NCBI GenBank assembly: GCA_902801465.1
Contig: CADCIH010000002.1
Coordinates: forward strand, 62,001-126,000
DNA from: an uncultured Bacteroidia bacterium
Lineage (GTDB): Bacteria > Bacteroidota > Bacteroidia > Bacteroidales > F082
Length of the DNA stretch: 64,000 nucleotides
Reading direction: 5' to 3'
Below the pieces are notes generated by a model. That model was not told where the DNA came from. It was given only the letters and a program-made list of their open reading frames with translations, and did not search any database. The position numbers were made by a program, and so were the translations under genes. Numbering within the stretch: position 1 is the stretch's first letter; each line of letters opens with the position of its first letter. Below are positions 42,905-53,598 of the stretch, in pieces.

Positions 42905-43777
42905 ATGATAGGTTTTAATCTTAATAAGGTAAAAAGGCAATTCACCAAAAAGCTGGCGGAGCACTATCCCCAACGTGAGGCGGAACAACTGATGCGCATC
43001 CTGCTAGAGGACTTCATGGGCGTTGATGCGAAATGCATGCTGATGGAGCCGGATCTCCGTATCAACGAGGTCCAATACTCCATCTTGGATGATGCCGTGA
43101 AACAACTTCTGAAAGGCGTCCCCGTTCAATACGTCACCCGCAAGGCTTGGTTCGACGGACTGCTCTTCTATGTGGACAAGTCGGTGCTGATCCCACGTCC
43201 CGAGACCGAGGAGCTGGTCCAAAAGGTGGCAGCGACCTTGCCGAACGACAAGCCACTGCGTATCTGGGACATCGGAACGGGTTCGGGATGTATCGCCATC
43301 GCCCTGGCCAAACGCTTCCCCAAAGCGGAAGTCACGGCCTTCGACGTCTCCGAGAAAGCCCTTGCCGCTGCCAAGATGAATGTGATAATAAACGAGGTGC
43401 AGGTAGAACTCGTTTGCGACGATGTGCTGCATCCCCAATCGGACCGCTGGAGCCAACCGGTCGATATCGTGGTGAGCAATCCGCCCTACATCCGCGAGAG
43501 TGAGAAAGCTTCCATGGAACACAACGTCCTCGACTACGAGCCGCACCAGGCGCTCTTCGTCCCCGATGAGGACCCGCTGCTGTTTTACCGACAGATTCTA
43601 ACCCTCGTCAAGCCCCAGTTGACACCCGGAGGCTCCGTGTGGTTCGAAATCAATGAGGCTATGGGGGAGGAGATGGTCAAACTTGTTCAGGAAAAGGATC
43701 TCGAGGCAAGGCTTTATGGAGATTTTGCTGGGAAGACGAGATTCTGCCAGGCATCAATAAAAAAGCCCCGCGTCTGA
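42905..43777 (+). CDS. prmC: Peptide chain release factor N5-glutamine methyltransferase
   Basis: 290 aa. An N-terminal helical domain (~1-85) with YVTRKAWF and VLIPRPETEELV, SAM motif WDIGTGSGCIAIALAK and catalytic NPPY in VVSNPPYIRESEK. It methylates the GGQ glutamine of release factors RF1/RF2. The ATG is almost at the transcription start. The terminator hairpin begins inside its last codons. Confidence 0.95.
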   Translation: MIGFNLNKVKRQFTKKLAEHYPQREAEQLMRILLEDFMGVDAKCMLMEPDLRINEVQYSILDDAVKQLLKGVPVQYVTRKAWFDGLLFYVDKSVLIPRPETEELVQKVAATLPNDKPLRIWDIGTGSGCIAIALAKRFPKAEVTAFDVSEKALAAAKMNVIINEVQVELVCDDVLHPQSDRWSQPVDIVVSNPPYIRESEKASMEHNVLDYEPHQALFVPDEDPLLFYRQILTLVKPQLTPGGSVWFEINEAMGEEMVKLVQEKDLEARLYGDFAGKTRFCQASIKKPRV

Positions 43778-43790
43778 GCGAGGCTTTTTT
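43759..43790. terminator. Bidirectional terminator between prmC and the S8 protease gene
   Basis: AAAAAAGCC ... GGCTTTTTT with a GC-rich centre. A T run follows the stem on both strands, which suits the convergent genes ending at 43777 and 43792. Confidence 0.85.
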
Positions 43791-43791
43791 G

Positions 43792-46323
43792 TTATCGGGA
43801 AACCTTTCTGGTTACAATCCCTTGGTCTGTCAACAACCTGACCACATAAACCCCTTCGGGGAAACGCTCCAGAATGGCCTTTGAATCATCTTTGTCAATA
43901 CTGGCATCGTAAACCACCTGTCCCAAAGTATTGATGATGGTGATCCTCTTGATTCCACTGATCTCGGTGTTTTCGTCAACGGCCATCACCGTCTTGTCGA
44001 GGCAGTCAGACCATGCAATGGTCAATCCTTCGTCGTTGCTGATACCATATTTATATTGTCCTATTGGCAACGCATCCCAACCGTTGTCGACATATTGGGC
44101 GTTGGCCACCTTCTCGGCGATGAGCTCGCAATTGCTTCCATCGCAGTTGGCGCGATACACACTGAAGGGGTTGCCAACGGTGATGTCGTCAATATAGAAA
44201 GCATTGTCATATTCGCCCTCGGCCAGCTGGTTGACGTATTTCCATTGCAGTTGGTGGCTGCCTGGATTCAGCACGAAAGAATACCGTGTCCACGGCACCT
44301 CGTCCTTGATGGTCTCACCCTGTTGCACGTTGTCGATGAGGAAACCGCCTCCGTTGAGTGGGAAGCAGCTGATGTGTGCCATGTAGCTGATGACGCAGGT
44401 GACAGGGACGTTGACGCCCAGGCTAAGGCTGCTTGTGGAGAACATGCTCGTGTTGGTGGACTTGGCGCAATACACCCCCTCGCCGGGGTTGTCGGTGGTG
44501 ATCACCCAAGGGCTGGATGCGTCGTTGAACCACATGTTCTGGTAAAAGTCGCCCGACTCGAAGCCATCGACGATGCTGTTGGGCATGTTCCAGGAGAGAC
44601 TCACCCTCTGGTTGTTGATGACCTCCGCCTCAATGTCCACCGTTTTCTCGATGACGAGGTAGTTGGAAGGCAAGGAGATGAGACCCTCGTTGAAAACGGC
44701 CGTGACATAATAGGTGTAGGTGCCGCCATAGTTCAAATGGTCGGTATATTGTGTTGAAGTGAGGTTGTTGGCGATGCGCAGACCGTCGCGATAGACCTCG
44801 TATGACACTGCAGTAGCGGAAGCCTCCCAGCTCAGATCGACGTATTCGCCGTCGAAGTCGGCGGTGAGTTGGGTGGGTCCATGGTAAAACAGGGCGTTGA
44901 CAGCCGCCAAGGCGTCGATGCGTCCCGATCCCGTGGTGTTGTTCTTCTTGTAATTGCCGATCTTCACTGCTGTGAGTTCGATGATGGAGTCGAGTTGGGC
45001 GGGGGTCAACGTGGGATCAGCCTCCAGAAGAAGAGCCATCACGCCGGCGGTGCAAGGTGTCGCCATCGAGGTGCCGTCGTAAGCCACGTAGTTGGTGGTA
45101 TTGGGAAAACCGAGAGAGGTGATGTTGGAGCCTGGCGCCGAGATGTCGGGACGGATCAAGCCGGGCATGTCGGGGTTGCCGACTTCGTAAGGATAGTCGT
45201 TATAATCGCCAATCATGTCGCCCTCTGCCCAAGTTACAGGTCCCACAGAAGAGAACCCACTGTGCTTGTCGTTGGAATCAGTGGCGCCAACACTCACCAC
45301 AGCGGTGTGGCCTCCGTGAAGGGTTTGGTCGGGATGGAACCAAGGCGGGGGACAGTTGCCGGGTGACTCAATGTTGTAAGGCTTCGGGACGGAGTATTGT
45401 AAGTCACCGTCGTTGCCTGCCGCGACCGCGGCCACCACACCGGCGTCGAGCACGGTCTCGTATAACTGACGGTGCAGGGCATAGCCGCCGATGCCTTGGT
45501 CGCCGAAAGAACAGCTTAAGATGTCGGCACCATGGGCCAAGGCGAACTCGATACCTTCAATGATTTGCGCATCGTCGCCAAAACCGGTCTCGTCCAATAT
45601 CTTCACTGCCATGATCTTGGCACCGGGAGCGATACCCGTCTGGATGCCGGCATTGCCCTGTCCGGCCACGATGCCGGCGCAGTGGGTGCCGTGGCAGTAG
45701 TCGTCCATGGGGTCGTCGTCGTGATTCATGACATCGTAGCCGTGGTGCGGAAACTCAGGACCGCCGTCCCACATGCTGTTGGCGATGTCGACATGCTCAT
45801 AGTTCACACCTGAGTCGAGGACGGCCACGACGACGCCGTTGCCGGTATAGCCTGTGGAGCCGTTGTAACTCCATACGGCAGGCGCGTTCACCTTGTCAAC
45901 ATGCCAGGCGTTGTCTTTCGACTCCAAAGGATACGATTTCTCGTTCTCTGGAATCATCCTTCTTCTCTCGTCACGATACACCAAAGCCACATCGCGGCGG
46001 GCCTCCAAGAGGGCGATGGCCTCGTCGGTGGCCATGCAGCTGAAGCCGTTGACGGCCCAGAAAGGATGGATGTCCTGAACGTCCCCGCCAAGGTGGCGGG
46101 TAAAGTCAAGCACTTCTGCCTGTGATGCCTCGCAGAAAGCTCGGTGGTCGTTGATAACAAAATCGCGTCGCTGGGCCTTGTCCATGAACTGCGTCTTGCG
46201 GCCCAATTCGACGTTGTCGTACTGTTGTCCCATCATTACAATCACATGACGGTACTCTCTGTTCTGCCCATGGATGAAACTGAAGCAGAACACTAAAACC
46301 AAAATCAAAATAGTTTTTTTCAT
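43792..46323 (-). CDS. Secreted subtilisin-like S8 protease with T9SS sorting domain
   Basis: 843 aa, signal peptide MKKTILILVLVFCFSFIHGQ. A propeptide spans ~20-120. Catalytic triad: Asp170 (VAVLDSGVNY), His211 (CHGTHCAG), Ser419 (DGTSMATPC), with oxyanion Asn304 (AAGND). After the protease come a fibronectin-like domain, a jelly-roll/MAM-like module (DGFESGDFYQN through FYIDDITVG) and a C-terminal T9SS type A domain (ITIINTLGQVVYDAS ... RKVSR). The adhesin-like module is the same type as in the C25 proteases. The in-frame extension upstream of this ATG runs antisense through rnpB and is rejected. Confidence 0.93.
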   Translation of the reverse strand: MKKTILILVLVFCFSFIHGQNREYRHVIVMMGQQYDNVELGRKTQFMDKAQRRDFVINDHRAFCEASQAEVLDFTRHLGGDVQDIHPFWAVNGFSCMATDEAIALLEARRDVALVYRDERRRMIPENEKSYPLESKDNAWHVDKVNAPAVWSYNGSTGYTGNGVVVAVLDSGVNYEHVDIANSMWDGGPEFPHHGYDVMNHDDDPMDDYCHGTHCAGIVAGQGNAGIQTGIAPGAKIMAVKILDETGFGDDAQIIEGIEFALAHGADILSCSFGDQGIGGYALHRQLYETVLDAGVVAAVAAGNDGDLQYSVPKPYNIESPGNCPPPWFHPDQTLHGGHTAVVSVGATDSNDKHSGFSSVGPVTWAEGDMIGDYNDYPYEVGNPDMPGLIRPDISAPGSNITSLGFPNTTNYVAYDGTSMATPCTAGVMALLLEADPTLTPAQLDSIIELTAVKIGNYKKNNTTGSGRIDALAAVNALFYHGPTQLTADFDGEYVDLSWEASATAVSYEVYRDGLRIANNLTSTQYTDHLNYGGTYTYYVTAVFNEGLISLPSNYLVIEKTVDIEAEVINNQRVSLSWNMPNSIVDGFESGDFYQNMWFNDASSPWVITTDNPGEGVYCAKSTNTSMFSTSSLSLGVNVPVTCVISYMAHISCFPLNGGGFLIDNVQQGETIKDEVPWTRYSFVLNPGSHQLQWKYVNQLAEGEYDNAFYIDDITVGNPFSVYRANCDGSNCELIAEKVANAQYVDNGWDALPIGQYKYGISNDEGLTIAWSDCLDKTVMAVDENTEISGIKRITIINTLGQVVYDASIDKDDSKAILERFPEGVYVVRLLTDQGIVTRKVSR

Positions 46324-46362
46324 AAAAAAGTCATAAAGTGTCGCAAAATTACAAAATTCAGC

Positions 46363-46386
46363 ATTTCTAATTCCGCATTCCGCAAT
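46363..46386. repeat. Heptanucleotide repeat (ATTCCGC type)x3 next to the rnpB promoter
   Basis: ATTTCTA, ATTCCGC, ATTCCGC and a partial unit, the same family as at the queC stop. It ends seven bases before the rnpB -7 box, in the place of the -33 region. Confidence 0.88.
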
Positions 46387-46392
46387 ATTTTG

Positions 46393-46400
46393 TACCTTTG
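46393..46400 (+). promoter_or_regulatory. Promoter -7 box for rnpB
   Basis: TACCTTTG, four bases before the first nucleotide of the RNase P RNA P1 helix. Confidence 0.75.
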
Positions 46401-46404
46401 CGGC

Positions 46405-46775
46405 GGCGATGAGAGAAGACTGTCGCGGGTCGGGAAAGCCGGCGCGAGGAAAGTCGGGACAGCACAGAGCACCGTACTTCCTAACGGGAAGGTGTCCGCA
46501 AGGGCAACAGCAAGTGCCGCAGAAAATATACCGCCCCACAAGGGTAAGGGTGAAAACGCGAGGCAAGAGCTCACGCGACGGGTGGTGACACTCCGCCGAG
46601 GTAAACCTTACGGGCTGCAAGTCCAAGTATAGAGGCAAGGGCCGCTTCGGCGGCCGAACGGGCTGCTCGTCCGTCGCCTCAGGGTAGGGCGCTTGAGCCT
46701 GTGGGTGACCGCAGGTCTAGAGAAATGACAGTCGCCCCGAAAGGGGAACAGAATCCCGCTTACCACTCTCATCGC
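46405..46775 (+). ncRNA. rnpB: RNase P RNA, bacterial class A
   Basis: 371 nt. The ends GGCGATGAGAG (46405-46415) and CTCTCATCGCC (46765-46775) form a perfect 11-bp P1. Conserved pieces are GAGGAAAGTC near the 5' end (with GGGACAGCACAGAG instead of the usual CGGGCUC variant), AGGGTGAAAACG, and ACAGAATCCCGCTTAC near the 3' end. It is the catalytic RNA that trims tRNA 5' ends. P1 followed by TTTTAT may also serve as terminator. Confidence 0.96.
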
Positions 46776-46822
46776 CTTTTATAATAAAAAGCGCGTATGC
46801 ACGTTATACTTTTTAAGTTATT

Positions 46823-49800
46823 ATGCTTACCATGAGAATACGTCTTTTTCTACTCACCGTGACGCTATCGTGCCTAAGCTCCATGCTCATGGCCCAAAAA
46901 ACAGTCTCACAATACGACCCCGAAGCCCTCTACAGCCAAGGCTTGATCCTCTACCAAAATGGCGAATATGGCGCTGCCATCGAGTCGTTCGGCCAATACC
47001 TCACTGCCATCGGTGACGCCAAACTCCAAAAATCGGTCGATGCCCAATACTATATCGCCGTCAGTGCCCTCTATGCAGGTCGTGGCGACGCCGAAGCCAA
47101 AATAAAAGCCTTTGTAGCCGACAACCCGGGCAGCACCTGGGCCAACCACGCCAACTTCCTCTATGCCAACGTGCTTCTCAACAAAAGGAAATACCTCGAG
47201 GCACTCGCACTGTATGAACAGGTGCCTACGGCATCCCTCACCCAGGTGGAGACACAACAGCTGCAGTTCAACATGGGCTATGCCTATTTCCAACTGGAGG
47301 ATTACGACAAAGCCCAGCCTTTGCTGCAAGGCCTCGCCCTCAACGAAGGCAAATACCAACAGGATGCGAGGTACTACTACGCTCACATCCAATATCTCAA
47401 AGACAATTATCAAGAGGCAGCACTCCATTTCAGTCAAGTGAAAGACCACCCCCTCTACGGTAAGGCGGCACAGTCCAGCCTCTTGCAGATCAACTACCAA
47501 CAAGGCGATTACGATGCCGTGGTGCGCGATGGCTCCGACGTGGTGCGTAACGCCGACAAAAAATACCAAGGGGAACTGTCACTGCTCGTCGCCGATGCCT
47601 ATTACCAACTGAAAAACTATGAGAAAGCGGGCGCCTATTATACCTTCTGCATCAAAAACCATGTCCGCTCCATGACCCGTGAGGCATATTACCAGATGGG
47701 CGTGTGCCGAATGAAGAAGAACGACCTGAGCGGCGCCATCACCGACCTGCAGAAGGCAGCTTCCGACAAGGACTCCATAGGACAATACGCCTCGTACTAC
47801 CTGGCTTCATGCTATGCCGACACCGACCAGCCAAAATATGCCCGAAACGCTTTTTATACTGCCTATTCAGCCGGTTTCGACCGGGCCATCAGCGAGGACG
47901 CCCTGTTCAACTACGCCCGCCTGAGCCTCATCCCAGGTGCCGACCCCTTCAACGAAGCCGTCTCCCATCTGGATGCCTTCGTGGCCAACAACCCGCAGTC
48001 GACCCGCCGCTCCGAAGCCGAGGAACTGGCCGTGTATCTGCTGCTTAATGCACAACATAACGACGAAGCTCTGACCCGCCTCGAGAAGATGCGCCAAAAA
48101 AGCGATGAACTCAACACGGCGTACGACGAACTGCTCTACGCCACAGGCATCGACCACTACCAAAACCGCGAATACGACAAGGCACAAGCCTGCTTCTCCA
48201 AGATACTGAAAGGCAAACAGTCGTCAGCCCGCAAGTCGGAAGCTACCTACTGGCTCGCCGAGTCGGCATACGCCGCCAACGACTTCAGTACCGCCGAACG
48301 CTACTTCAAACAAGTGAAAAACAGCCTTTCGGCAAACAATGAACTAGCCATCATGGCAGAATACGGACTGGGCTATATCAACTACCAGAAACCCAACTAC
48401 GAGGAGGCAGTGAGATGCTTCCGTAACTTCATCCAACGATGCGACGACCGTAAGGCCGACCTCAAGAGCGACGCCTACATCCGCCTCGGCGACTGCTTCT
48501 TTGTGGATCGGAGCTACGACCAAGCCATCAACTATTACGACCTGGCCACTCGCATCAGCCGCCGCAATGCCGACTACGCCCTCTTCCAACAAGGCCTGTG
48601 CTATGGCGCCAAAGGCAAGTCGAACCAAAAGATCGACATGATGGAGACCCTGGTGAGGACCTATCCCTCCACCAACTATTACGACCGTGCCCTGTTCGAG
48701 ATCGGCAATACCCACCTCGTGTATGGCGACAAACGAGCTGCTATCGCCGCCTTCAACCGTCTCGTCAAAGAACGCCCGCGTTCGTCCTACACCCGCCAGG
48801 CACTCATGAAAGTGGGCATGATCTATTACAACAACAACCAATACGACCTGGCACTCACCAACCTCAAGACCCTTATCCAGAACTATCCCAACACCGATGA
48901 ATCCCGTGAGGCAATGTCAATTGTTCGCAATATTTATATGGAACAAAACAACCTGAACGACTATTTCAGCTATGTGGAGTCGTCGGGCTCGGGACAGGTG
49001 AAGGTGACCCAACAGGACTCGCTGGCATTCGCCAACGCCGAAAACTTCTTCCTCGACGGTCGTTACCAAGACGCCGAGAAGGCCTTGAAATACTACTTCG
49101 AGCAGTTCCCTAACGGCGGCTATACCTTGAAAGCCCGCCATTATGCCGCCGAATGTGCAGAGAAAGTAGGCACGGAAGAGGAGGTGAAGACACATCTGAC
49201 GTATATCGTCAACCAACCCGACAACGATTACACCGACGATGCCTTGCTCAAGTTGGCCCGCATCGAATACGATCATGGCAATTACGACAAGGCAAGCCAA
49301 TACTACGGACGCCTGGCCAACATCACTGAGAAGCCGCTCCGTCGTCTGGAAGCCCTCGAAGGCAGCATGAAGAGCTATTTCTTCCTGAACAACTACGACA
49401 AGGCCATCGAGATGGGGGAGACCCTGAGCCACTCGAACGACCTGACCGCCGAACAGACCAACCAGGTGAATCATATCGTGGGTAAGTCGCACTTCATGAA
49501 AGGCAACTACAGCACAGCGCTTCAGTGGCTCGACCGTAGCGCCCAAGCCGATGTGTCGGTCTATGGCGCCGAGAGTGCATATTATGCCGCCTGCGCCGCC
49601 TTCAAGCTCAACAACCTCGACGATGCCGAGAGCCGCGTGTTCAACATCTCCGACCGTTTCGGCTCGCACGAATACTGGGTTGCCAAGTCGTTCATCCTGC
49701 TGGCCGACGTGTATGTGGCCAAAGACAATGTATTCCAAGCCCGGGAGACCCTCCGTAGTGTCATCGATAATTGCTCTATCGCCGAACTCAGAAACGAAGC

Positions 49801-49831
49801 CCAAACCCATCTCAATCAAATCAAAGAATGA
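46823..49831 (+). CDS. Tetratricopeptide repeat protein, exported
   Basis: 1,002 aa with an N-terminal signal (RLFLLTVTLSCLSSMLMAQ). An alternative ATG three codons on (46832) is equally good. Nearly the whole protein is TPR-like helical repeats (for example YSQGLILYQNGEYGAAIESFGQYL, YDKAQPLLQGLAL, YDRALFEIGNTHLVYGDKRAAIAAFNRLV). It resembles large Bacteroidetes TPR proteins located near an outer-membrane barrel gene and may be a periplasmic scaffold or assembly factor (inference). The stop overlaps the next ATG (ATGA), which ties it to the barrel protein. Confidence 0.9.
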   Translation: MLTMRIRLFLLTVTLSCLSSMLMAQKTVSQYDPEALYSQGLILYQNGEYGAAIESFGQYLTAIGDAKLQKSVDAQYYIAVSALYAGRGDAEAKIKAFVADNPGSTWANHANFLYANVLLNKRKYLEALALYEQVPTASLTQVETQQLQFNMGYAYFQLEDYDKAQPLLQGLALNEGKYQQDARYYYAHIQYLKDNYQEAALHFSQVKDHPLYGKAAQSSLLQINYQQGDYDAVVRDGSDVVRNADKKYQGELSLLVADAYYQLKNYEKAGAYYTFCIKNHVRSMTREAYYQMGVCRMKKNDLSGAITDLQKAASDKDSIGQYASYYLASCYADTDQPKYARNAFYTAYSAGFDRAISEDALFNYARLSLIPGADPFNEAVSHLDAFVANNPQSTRRSEAEELAVYLLLNAQHNDEALTRLEKMRQKSDELNTAYDELLYATGIDHYQNREYDKAQACFSKILKGKQSSARKSEATYWLAESAYAANDFSTAERYFKQVKNSLSANNELAIMAEYGLGYINYQKPNYEEAVRCFRNFIQRCDDRKADLKSDAYIRLGDCFFVDRSYDQAINYYDLATRISRRNADYALFQQGLCYGAKGKSNQKIDMMETLVRTYPSTNYYDRALFEIGNTHLVYGDKRAAIAAFNRLVKERPRSSYTRQALMKVGMIYYNNNQYDLALTNLKTLIQNYPNTDESREAMSIVRNIYMEQNNLNDYFSYVESSGSGQVKVTQQDSLAFANAENFFLDGRYQDAEKALKYYFEQFPNGGYTLKARHYAAECAEKVGTEEEVKTHLTYIVNQPDNDYTDDALLKLARIEYDHGNYDKASQYYGRLANITEKPLRRLEALEGSMKSYFFLNNYDKAIEMGETLSHSNDLTAEQTNQVNHIVGKSHFMKGNYSTALQWLDRSAQADVSVYGAESAYYAACAAFKLNNLDDAESRVFNISDRFGSHEYWVAKSFILLADVYVAKDNVFQARETLRSVIDNCSIAELRNEAQTHLNQIKE

Positions 49832-51489
49832 TGAATACCAGATATATATTCCTAGCCGCAGCGCTGTTCTTTTGCGTCAGCGCGTTTGCCCAACACAACG
49901 AGGAAGTCACCATCGAGGGCACCTATCGCCCCAAGGTCAACAAGGTGGATAAGATTCTGATGCAGGCCGAGACCCCGCAACAGCATTTCGAGATGCCCGG
50001 CACAGAGATCAGGGTACTCGACATCGAACATCGTTTTCCCCTCCAACTTGAGAAACTGAGCGCTGTGAATTACAATGGTAAGAACGGACAGAACCCTGTG
50101 CCCGTCAAGAACTTCCTGATGGCCGGCTTCGGAACGCGCATCTCCCCGGTGTTTCTCTATAAGCACAACTCCAACCTGACCAAAAATGTGGGTCTGGGAG
50201 TGGGCATCAAGCATTATTCCTCATGGCTCGACATGGAGGAATATGCACCTTCGAGCTTCATGAACAACGCCTTCGATATCGGACTCACCAGCAGCAAGTA
50301 CAAGAACGTCCAGATGGGCGGCAAGGTATATTACAAGAACGACATGGTTCATTACCGTGAGGGTAACAAACAGGTCTATAACACCATCGGCGGACATTTC
50401 GGATTGACTCCCACTTCGACGCGTACGGGCGAGGTGAGCCACCAACTTGGTGTGGATTATCATTACACTTTCGACAACACTTATGCAAGAGAGCATTTTG
50501 TAAAAGCGGATTATGGTCTTGGCTATACCCAAAGTTGGTGGGGCGACAAGAGCCATCCCCAGAAAATCGGTGTGGATGTCGGAGGTCAATACGAATTTTT
50601 TAGGGATAATCTTTATCTGTTGAAAGTCAATCCTTATTTTGAAATGGGTGATGAGTTCTACAAACTCCATTTGGGCGTTCGCCTGGATGGCGTGAACCGT
50701 GTTCAGAATGGGGATCAATTCCTGGCAGTGCGCCCCGATGTCAGCGGGAGCCTGTATGTGCTGAACAAGAAGTTGGAATTCTACGCCGGCTTGAATGGGG
50801 GTAGAAAGTTGACGACTTATAGCGACCTCATCACCGAGAATCCCTTTGTGGGGAACGAATGCTCTATGTTGGCGCAAAACGTCAAGCTCGGCTTCGATGG
50901 CGGTGTGCGGACCAATATCGCTGAAGTGGTCGACCTGCATTTGGGCGTGCGTTATCGCCATACCGACAACGACCCGTTCTTTGTGCACGATAGGAGCGTC
51001 CCTGAATGGCAAGGGTTTCCCAATAAGTATGATGTGGTTTATGATGAAACCCAGTTGGTGAGCGTGCTGGCTGATATGCGCGTGAAACTGCGTAACGGTT
51101 TCACGGCGGATATGGGCTTCGCCTACAACAATTACAAGATGACTGTCTCGGAATATCCCTGGCATCGTCCCAAGATGGAAGGCAAGCTGAAACTGACCTA
51201 CGATGTCAACGAAAAACTGGCGTTCAACACCACTTTCCTCTATATGGGTGAACGCTACAACAAGGTTTGGAACAATGGCCCCTATTGGATGACCAAATAT
51301 CCGCCCCAGTATGATGTGGTAAAACTGAAGGATGTCTACGATCTCAGCCTGGGTGCCGACTACCGTTTCAACGACCAGCTTTCGGTGTTCGCCAAGCTCG
51401 ACAATTTGCTCAACCAGAAGTACCAACTTTACTATGGTTATCCGGTGGGTGGAATCCAGTTTTTCGCAGGCTTGAAGATGACTTTCTGA
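49828..51489 (+). CDS. Outer-membrane beta-barrel protein, TonB-receptor-like without a clear plug
   Basis: 553 aa; signal peptide MMNTRYIFLAAALFFCVSAFAQ. After a short N-terminal region (EEVTIEGTYRPKVNKVDK) the protein is a run of alternating amphipathic strands with aromatic girdles, ending LYYGYPVGGIQFFAGLKMTF, with the terminal Phe needed for Bam insertion. TonB-dependent receptors are usually longer and have a plug; none is recognisable here. Transport role and substrate are unknown. It is translationally coupled to the large TPR protein. Confidence 0.85.
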   Translation: MMNTRYIFLAAALFFCVSAFAQHNEEVTIEGTYRPKVNKVDKILMQAETPQQHFEMPGTEIRVLDIEHRFPLQLEKLSAVNYNGKNGQNPVPVKNFLMAGFGTRISPVFLYKHNSNLTKNVGLGVGIKHYSSWLDMEEYAPSSFMNNAFDIGLTSSKYKNVQMGGKVYYKNDMVHYREGNKQVYNTIGGHFGLTPTSTRTGEVSHQLGVDYHYTFDNTYAREHFVKADYGLGYTQSWWGDKSHPQKIGVDVGGQYEFFRDNLYLLKVNPYFEMGDEFYKLHLGVRLDGVNRVQNGDQFLAVRPDVSGSLYVLNKKLEFYAGLNGGRKLTTYSDLITENPFVGNECSMLAQNVKLGFDGGVRTNIAEVVDLHLGVRYRHTDNDPFFVHDRSVPEWQGFPNKYDVVYDETQLVSVLADMRVKLRNGFTADMGFAYNNYKMTVSEYPWHRPKMEGKLKLTYDVNEKLAFNTTFLYMGERYNKVWNNGPYWMTKYPPQYDVVKLKDVYDLSLGADYRFNDQLSVFAKLDNLLNQKYQLYYGYPVGGIQFFAGLKMTF

Positions 51490-51560
51490 CCAGCGGAAAA
51501 ACACGAAAAAAAACCAAAAAAATCTTCAAAAAAAGCGCTTGGTTTTTCAGATTTTTTTCG

Positions 51561-51568
51561 TACTTTTG
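51561..51568 (+). promoter_or_regulatory. Promoter -7 box for gyrB
   Basis: TACTTTTG, 33 bases before the ATG at 51602. Confidence 0.6.
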
Positions 51569-51583
51569 TCTTTTAATGTTTAA

Positions 51584-53578
<1,995 letters not shown>

Positions 53579-53598
53579 CCCTATAAAACAATTAAGAT

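Noticed and set aside
46324-46638. N-terminal extension of the S8 protease through the rnpB region
   Set aside because: It would place 105 unrelated residues before a clear signal peptide and read antisense through RNase P RNA.
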